Source: Nemertoderma westbladi
Lineage: Eukaryota; Xenacoelomorpha; Nemertodermatida; Nemertodermatidae
Reading direction: 5' to 3'
Assembly: GCA_032718475.1 (NCBI GenBank)
Contig: JAUCBJ010006595.1
Span: 1 to 64,000, forward strand
DNA length: 64,000 nucleotides
In this document: piece by piece, positions 58,010 through 64,000 of the stretch
Layout: every line of letters starts with the position of its first letter
Numbering within the stretch: position 1 is the first letter of the stretch
Position numbers and translations under genes: made by a program
Notes under the pieces: generated by a model
What the model was told of the DNA's origin: nothing
Databases searched by the model: none
Seen by the model: only the letters and a program-made list of their open reading frames with translations

Positions 58010-59433
58010 GAGACTCCTGCAATGTTACGATAATTCCGAAAAGTATTTCCTGTTGTTGAGAAATCCACAGATGCGCTTAAGTGATCCTTTCTCTAGCACA
58101 ATGATAGATGGGCTAATACGTGTCGGAGGGAGATTAACCAATGCTCCATTGTCCTTTGACACTAAGTTTCCCATACTCATTAGAAATCTTGAAATACAAA
58201 TCAAGATGATTGTAGATGTTCATAGTAAACTTTACCACGCTGGTAGAGAACGAGTTCTTAGCAAAATTCGAGCTCGCTATTATTTCCATAAGCCCTGTAG
58301 AACTCTAAACCAAGTTCTTAGGAACTGTATACCCTGTAGGAAAGCATTTAGTAGGCCTTTAATACAGCGAGAGGCAGAATTACCTAGGGAACGAGTAAGC
58401 TGTTATGAACCACCCTTTACCAATACTGGTGTGGATTTATTTGGCCCTATTGAAGTATATCGTGCTAGGACTATAGTCCAGCGATGGTGCGTCATCTTTG
58501 TTTGTATGACTTGTAGAGCGATCCATCTTGATATGGTGAACGATCTATCTACCAACAGCTTCATACTGAGTTTACGCCGACAATTCGCTCGTTTTGGAAC
58601 TAGCAACACTATATGATCTGTCAAAGGTACTAATTTCATTGGCGCCAATAACGACATTAAAGCTTACGTAAACGATTGGAACCAAAGACAGGTGGACGAT
58701 CAGCTAAGAGTAACAGCATTTAGGTGGACCTTCAATGCCGCTGATGCCCCTTGGTGGGGAGGAAGTTGGGAGAGACTCATACGTAGCGCAAAGACCGCAT
58801 TTCACTTTATAGTGCCGTGCCGCGCGTATCTCACCGACAAACTTTTGTGGATGTTAATGGAGGAAATCGCCACCTATCTCAACGAGAGACCGCTTATGCC
58901 AGTCTCATCGAGTCCAGACTCCCTAGAAGCGCTAACACCCGCGCATTTCCTACTAAAAAAAACTTGGAGCCATGCTCCCGCAGTCGGAAATAACAGACGG
59001 AGACAAGTACTGGCAACAAACTTGGCAACTTATGCAGTTATTATCCCATCATTTCTCTGACCATTTTGAAAAATATTACCTTCCTACGCTACAACTTCGA
59101 ACCAAGTGGTTTGCGCAGCATGAAAACGTCAGCGCCGGAGACATGGTCATTATTGTGGAATCAGATCTTCCCCGTAAGAGGTGGCGCACAGGTCGTAACA
59201 TCGAGACTCATATATCCAATGATGGTGTAGTGAGATCGGTGGAACTCGTCGTCATGCGACGTAACTTCAAGAAACCTGGAATTGTGTTCGAAACTCAACA
59301 ACTTAATCGCCCGGTTGGTCATTTATGTTTATTGGAAAGAGACCGAGAGTTGTCCGGTAACTATGAAAAACAAGAGACTCTTCCCACGACCACCTCCCTA
59401 ATCCAACAAACATCTATGGACTCCCCAACGTAA
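58010..59433 (+). pseudogene. BEL/Pao integrase, copy B
   Basis: The zinc-binding N-terminus is intact (HSKLYHAGRERVLSKIRARY, NCIPCRK). Core Asp block VDLFGPIEV is present. A TGA (58,614-58,616) lies just before KGTNFIGANND, and the second catalytic position there is changed (SVKG for SDKG). WWGGSWERLIRSAK carries the Glu. One extra A in an A-run near 58,960-58,967 shifts frame, then the DUF5641-like end is open to 59,433. Confidence 0.88.
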
Positions 59434-60231
59434 CAGCGTTTGGAATGGGTGTGTGACTACATTATTTGATTTGTTTATTTTATATTTATGTACGCATTAT
59501 TATGTAATTTATATTACTATGATCGTTTTCTTTAATTTTATTTAGTAGAATAATATTTTAACGATTATTTAGTAGATTAGTGCAATATATTTCGTATTTT
59601 ATTACTTAATTACTTAGTATAATATATTTCGTTAACGGCGAGAAATAATTTTGTTTTCTCTTTCCTTACTGTCCGTATCCTACTATAAATATGTGACTAT
59701 AGTAAGATGAAAAGTCAGTACTTATTAAAGTACAAAATACCGCTCCTACTATACTTAGGTATTATTGGTAAAGTAGAGTATTAGGAATGCAAAGTTCAGA
59801 TCCTCGTGTCTCAGCTAAACCAAGCTCTGGGTAGACCTTGGAAACGACTTGCCTCTTCTCACTGACATTGCTTCTTGCAATATTGCTCTCATACCGTATC
59901 TTAAATAATACATATAGTAGAAAGATGTCCATTTAACAGTAGCACAGTCAAAGTAAATCTGTTAAAAACTTTGACCCATAAATCTGTTAAACCCTTTGAC
60001 CATCTGAAATTCTAGTCGATTAAGATATCGCAACACCTACCGATATACTTGAAAGAACAAATTCTAGAATCAGTGGTTAACGTCCCCAGACATGTTCTGG
60101 AATAAATCGGTGCCCATCCTAAATATTAACTATTTGTTAAATATTCACAACGTTTGATATAACAAATGTTAAAGGAAATAGGAAAAATCTGTTAAACCCT
60201 TAGATCCTTGAAAGATCTAGTCGATTGAGAT
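59434..60231 (+). other. 3' spacer of copy B
   Basis: Aligns with 45,943-46,720 of copy A, including TCTAGTCGATTAAGATATCG and the CCCCAGACATGTTCT block, with one extra CTGTTAAA duplication near 59,940-59,995. Ends at GAGAT, the inferred target duplication for copy C. Confidence 0.8.
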
Positions 60232-61385
60232 TGTTCGCGCTTTCAGACCTTTAGCAGTTTAACCTGCCAAATTAGGATGTCTTCTAGATAATAGATAGTC
60301 TTTAGCCTACGACAAATATTTGATACACTACATTAGCCGAAACCAGTCTATGCGCGATCATTCACCCGCTGGATATACCCGGAAGACTGGATTCGGAAGC
60401 CTAATCGTATTGCGGGATAGGCCTACTGTATTATTCGACTGATCTTAGTATATATAATCTCTGACAAATATTATTCACTTTCGGGAAATATTAACAGTTC
60501 CTTTAGGACGTGGCGCTTTAAATATATAAACAGAGTTATGACTTAAACCAGACACAACGGGATGGCTATAGATTCTCGTATATGGCGCATTCTTTAGGAG
60601 ATGCTTCGTTATCAATCACAGTCATACACAATACTGCACAATGCTGCACACTAATCTGCCGACCTTCACTAATTTTAGTCACATATAAGGAGAACAACAG
60701 ACAATACGTGTAGGGCCTATAAAATAGCATTAGATTCACTTCAAACCACTTAATGTAAGTCGCAATCGTTATATGTATCCGGTCTCTCTAACCTTTAGTA
60801 TATCAAGAAGATTGGGGTGTCTGATTGTTTATCAGTATTCCAAATATAATATTACATCAACAAATATAATGAATAACCGACAGCAAAGCAGTAATGTTAA
60901 GTTATGAATGATTATGAGTGACTGAGTGAGATATGATCAGTGAGATAACGGATATACATTCTATAATTAACCCTACTAATGTTGAACTAAAGACTGAAAC
61001 ACGGAGGTTCCACGCCGGTGTTGTAGGCTGTGGAAAAATCACATACTGACTCAACTCCAAGAGTTTCTATCTACCATCTAACACAGAGGCAAAAAACGCT
61101 CTGATTGGTCGACCGATCAAAGAGAGAACAAAGAACAAAGAGATGTTCTACGTGGCAATATCAGCTGTTAGCCGTCGTCATGGTAGCTACACTGTTTCAA
61201 GAGGATCCGGCTTATTGCGTCATAAAATTGCGGATTATGTCCGCTAAAGTACACATACAGAAGAAATTACTTTTATGTCCTCTAAAACAACAATACAGTA
61301 AGGACACAGCCTTTTATGCCTGGTAAACCAACTACAGAGTACTTTACGGGGAAAATAACCGGCTAATTACGCAAAAGCCTTTACA
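60232..61385 (-). repeat. 3' LTR of copy C (diverged subfamily)
   Basis: About 1,154 bp. The last ~950 bp resemble copy A's LTR (for example the region ending GGTCTGAAAGCGCGAACA). The first ~250 bp after TGTAAAGGC are unrelated to A's U3. So the promoter-bearing part differs between A and C. Confidence 0.85.
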
Positions 61386-61463
61386 CCGCTCCCAGAAAAT
61401 GGGATTTTAGTCTATAAAATATAACAAATCACAGTTTCTAAAATATAAAAATACTCTAAACAG

Positions 61464-64000
61464 TTAGTCTTTCTTACGCGGATGGCGTTTACGCAGTTTT
61501 TTGAGGCTAGCAAGAGTCCTTTTCTCTTTGGGGCGAGCCACTTTACTAGGAGGGCTGTAACTCCTGGGTGAAGGGTGCAATACAATTGCATCAGAAGGTT
61601 TAGGATTACGATCGGTGTATCCGCTGGTTGAGGTACCTGGTTGATCGATATCAACTTCAGTGGAGCGAGGTCTAACGGCCTTTAGGGCGCGTCTTAGGAC
61701 AGCAGCTCCTACGGGTCCTTGACGGGTTGTCTGGACAACGGCGGTAGGCGGACCGTGAGTGGTGAGAAACTTCCTTGGTTTAATGGTTCTTTCCAGGCCG
61801 CGTTCTTGGGCTCGATATTCGTAGGGCCGTCGAGATACTTCCTGTAACTCAGGGTGCGAGTTGATAAATAAATCGCCATACTCAGGGTCTTGACGGATGT
61901 AATTGATCAAATGGTATGAAGTAATATCGTTAGGATTGACGTTCCTAAGGTATTTTCGAACAAATTTGGTGGAAATACACTCACCAACACGCTTCATTAG
62001 CTCGTAACTCGGTGTGCGTGTTTTTTGTTCCACAGACGCGAATAAATAAGGATGGAACGCGTAAACTCCCTCGTAAGAGCGTCCAGGGTAGTAGCGATGG
62101 CGGGACTCACAATGTAAATCCGCGTTCGCTTCCCAAGCTCGGATGTAGCGCAGGGTAATCAACTCATCTACGCTCTCTAAATCGCGATTAAAGGGGCAAT
62201 TATAACTGGCATGTCCTTTAAGTTGACAGTGGTGGCATTGAGTCATAAATTGGGGGCAGACTGCAAAAATATGAGAGTTATTAAGTCTGCAATACGCACA
62301 ATATATCTCCATCATCGGTTGTTCGTGGAAATAGGAGCAGGGTACGTCTGAGTCCATAGGGGTGAAATGGTCTCTCGATGCGCATAATCGACAACGTTTT
62401 CGAGAAACATAGTTAGCGTGTCGATAATCGTATGCGGTGAGACATTGTGGACCTTGATACCACTCTAAGACGTAGTCGTTATCGCTGCTCCGGGGCGCTG
62501 TAGGCTGGATCGCTTCAGATTCTAAGCATATTGGTTCGTCTTCCAATTGCATAGCTGAGGTAGGTGCGGCTGTCTCCGCAAGCGGACCCACTGTCTGAAC
62601 TTCCACGACAGAATAACCTGTGGGTATTCGGGGTCTTTGTATAACAGATGAATGTAAGTTCTGTATACAAACGCCCTGAAAGAGAGCAAATCCCGCGCTG
62701 TTTAGCTTCTCCGCAGCTGAGTCTCTTAGGCTGAGTTTGGTCAGAGCGTGGTCCTTGAACTGACTATCAACGTTACGGAACGGAGTCAGAAAGCGCCTGA
62801 AACATTCGAAGCGGATGAATTTATTGTGTTCATCTAACTTGGCGAGTTTGGTTCCAAGTATTAATGGATGGGCACGTATGGTACGACTGCACACATCGGC
62901 TAGCCAACCGGCAAGTGCTGCGTTTTCAAATATCGTGTATATAGCTAAGGAGGGACGAAGTGGAACACTCATAAAGCTATACACGGCGCCAGGCGCGGTC
63001 AATGGTCCATCAAAGTATAAACGAGAATAATAATCTCCATATACTTGTTGGTAATTTATAGGATTTCCAACCTTGAAATTCCATCCGTATTCTTGAAAGG
63101 CAAGATGTCCGATGGAGGTTCGTTGTACTTTAGTAATGCCGCTGGGTGTATTGGCATACATAGTGCGGAAGAAACCTCGGCCTTCTGCCCAGGGAGCAAT
63201 CAGCTGAGTATCAACGAAAGGGTATGGAATGTTTTCCATATTCCGAAAGTCATTTTGTAGATCTCCATAAACAGCCGAGCCGATTTTAAGGATTCTTTCG
63301 TTAAACAACATCTCGAGCACGGGTTGGGGTAACATCGATCCATCGATACCCATGGCCGGTTTGCGCTCGGTGTCGGTGACATAACGCTGCGCGAGTTCGA
63401 ATTGTCCATGTCGGAGTTTCTTTTGGGTCTCAGTAAGAGTTTCAAAAGAATAATCAATCACATCGGAACACGCTCGAGTAAATACGTGGGTAGAACCAGC
63501 GAGTCCTCGTATGTGTATCATCCGCGTAGTTCCCAGTTCTCCAACCGGAACGCTACCTTCGTTGTCGTAGGTGACAACTCCATACATCTCGATAATGTTA
63601 AGAGTCTCATTCCACTCTTTAGTGGCGTTTTCGAGAGTCATTCCCACAGGATGCCACAAGGTAGCGCATTCGCTAGCATTAGGTAGGTCTCTATACTTTA
63701 AATATTGTGTGGTATATGTTTCCACATCTCCATATCGTTGTATTCTTTCCTCCTTGAATAACACGTCAAGATTCCAGTGTACTAAACGAGTTTTGATGAA
63801 TCCATCAAGATTATACGGAGGTATTGTTTCTTTCTCTATTCTGGAAACATTATATGGTTTTCGAAATGAGTTTACTTTAACTAACTGATCCAGATGTTTA
63901 TGCAGTTGTTCGAGTTCGACAAGATCGAGAGGATTTATGAGTGGCAAAAACCTCAGACTATGTGTAGGATCTTCCGGTTTTACCATGTAATATTGTGTTA
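61464..64000 (-). CDS. Extra ORF of copy C, C-terminal ~845 codons (partial)
   Basis: Open from the window edge to TAA at 61,466-61,464. Corresponds to residues ~573-1,417 of copy A's protein. About 50 substitutions in 840 aligned residues (about 94% identical) and no indels. The Cys/His ligands are preserved (CRLC, CAYC..H..C, CHHCQLKGHASYNC), as is the basic tail. Many nucleotide changes are silent: in the first 29 shared codons seven differ synonymously and two not. This implies the protein was selected while the copies diverged. The start and N-terminal 40% lie beyond the window. Function unknown, as for copy A. Confidence 0.9.
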   Translation of the reverse strand, partial: TQYYMVKPEDPTHSLRFLPLINPLDLVELEQLHKHLDQLVKVNSFRKPYNVSRIEKETIPPYNLDGFIKTRLVHWNLDVLFKEERIQRYGDVETYTTQYLKYRDLPNASECATLWHPVGMTLENATKEWNETLNIIEMYGVVTYDNEGSVPVGELGTTRMIHIRGLAGSTHVFTRACSDVIDYSFETLTETQKKLRHGQFELAQRYVTDTERKPAMGIDGSMLPQPVLEMLFNERILKIGSAVYGDLQNDFRNMENIPYPFVDTQLIAPWAEGRGFFRTMYANTPSGITKVQRTSIGHLAFQEYGWNFKVGNPINYQQVYGDYYSRLYFDGPLTAPGAVYSFMSVPLRPSLAIYTIFENAALAGWLADVCSRTIRAHPLILGTKLAKLDEHNKFIRFECFRRFLTPFRNVDSQFKDHALTKLSLRDSAAEKLNSAGFALFQGVCIQNLHSSVIQRPRIPTGYSVVEVQTVGPLAETAAPTSAMQLEDEPICLESEAIQPTAPRSSDNDYVLEWYQGPQCLTAYDYRHANYVSRKRCRLCASRDHFTPMDSDVPCSYFHEQPMMEIYCAYCRLNNSHIFAVCPQFMTQCHHCQLKGHASYNCPFNRDLESVDELITLRYIRAWEANADLHCESRHRYYPGRSYEGVYAFHPYLFASVEQKTRTPSYELMKRVGECISTKFVRKYLRNVNPNDITSYHLINYIRQDPEYGDLFINSHPELQEVSRRPYEYRAQERGLERTIKPRKFLTTHGPPTAVVQTTRQGPVGAAVLRRALKAVRPRSTEVDIDQPGTSTSGYTDRNPKPSDAIVLHPSPRSYSPPSKVARPKEKRTLASLKKLRKRHPRKKD

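Larger units (their letters stand above)
53084..60231 (+). mobile_element. BEL/Pao copy B, continuation after copy A
   Basis: Continues gag of the element begun at 35,735 in the correct register. Contains the rest of gag, protease, the RNase H end, linker, integrase and 3' non-coding part. It is interrupted by copy C at 60,232. RT is deleted. Its own 3' end and LTR, if present, lie beyond the window. Confidence 0.9.
60232..64000 (-). mobile_element. BEL/Pao copy C (minus strand), 3' part; continues beyond the window
   Basis: Reads leftwards: extra ORF, 78-bp gap, 3' LTR (61,385-60,232), then copy B. The LTR again starts TG and ends CA; the preceding host pentamer is GAGAT. Gag-pol lies off the right edge. 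Confidence 0.88.

Noticed and set aside
36197-61385. The A and C repeats as terminal inverted repeats of one large DNA transposon
   Set aside because: A alone has direct repeats with TG...CA ends and its own 5-bp target duplication, plus gag-pol. C is a separate copy in reverse orientation with a different U3.

Overview
This is a stretch of animal nuclear genome, most likely from an invertebrate. It is AT-rich, has long microsatellites and satellites, and is packed with metazoan-type mobile elements: BEL/Pao, Ty1/copia and Ty3/gypsy LTR elements, RTE-like and CR1/Jockey-like LINEs, a piggyBac-like element with TTAA target duplications, short inverted-repeat elements and a tRNA-type SINE. There are no bacterial operons. 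The species cannot be named from the sequence. Only two host genes can be supported. One is the first exon of a secreted beta/gamma-crystallin-like protein at the left edge (minus strand). The other is a single-exon, apparently GPI-anchored Ly6/uPAR-like protein near 18.2-18.9 kb (minus strand).

Layout. 0-5.9 kb: crystallin-like exon, a decayed piggyBac-type copy, a short element with 35-bp inverted repeats, and otherwise featureless AT-rich DNA. 5.9-10.07 kb: an old, decayed BEL/Pao copy (minus; called D here). 10.07-12.74 kb: an RTE-like LINE (minus) whose tail abuts D. 12.7-13.9 kb: two LINE 3' fragments (plus). 14.0-16.2 kb: a hAT-like remnant and a 66/68-bp satellite. 17.4-19.5 kb: a 31-bp minisatellite, the Ly6-like gene and a perfect (ATT)82 tract. 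19.8-25.1 kb: a decayed LINE (minus), then an RTE-like LINE (plus) whose 3' part occurs three times in tandem. 25.2-30.2 kb: LINE ORF1-like coding, a 10-bp minisatellite, a mobile-element domain remnant and the piggyBac-like element. 30.2-35.7 kb: mostly unrecognised DNA with RT, SINE, copia and gypsy fragments.

35.7-64.0 kb is the main feature: three members of one BEL/Pao family nested in each other. Copy B (35.735-36.196 kb, continuing 53.084-60.231 kb) is an older decayed element. Copy A (36,197-53,083; 16,887 bp) is inserted in it, with identical-length 1,168-bp LTRs (TG...CA), only two LTR-to-LTR differences, and a 5-bp target duplication ATCGG. Copy C is inserted in B's 3' region at 60,232 in the opposite orientation and runs off the window.

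The family is unusual. Between pol and the 3' LTR it carries a 1,417-codon intact open reading frame (47,584-51,837) of unknown function. Its product has a canonical CCHC zinc knuckle, further Cys/His clusters and a basic tail, and no visible signal peptide or membrane segment, so it is not an ordinary env. Copy C carries the same frame, open for at least 840 codons, with about 94% protein identity, no indels and mostly synonymous changes. It lies exactly 78 bp from its LTR, as in A. In contrast gag-pol of A and B is broken, and the lesions are complementary: A has lost RNase H and keeps RT, while B has lost RT and keeps RNase H. A recently moved element with a dead pol and a maintained giant extra gene is the observation most worth following up.
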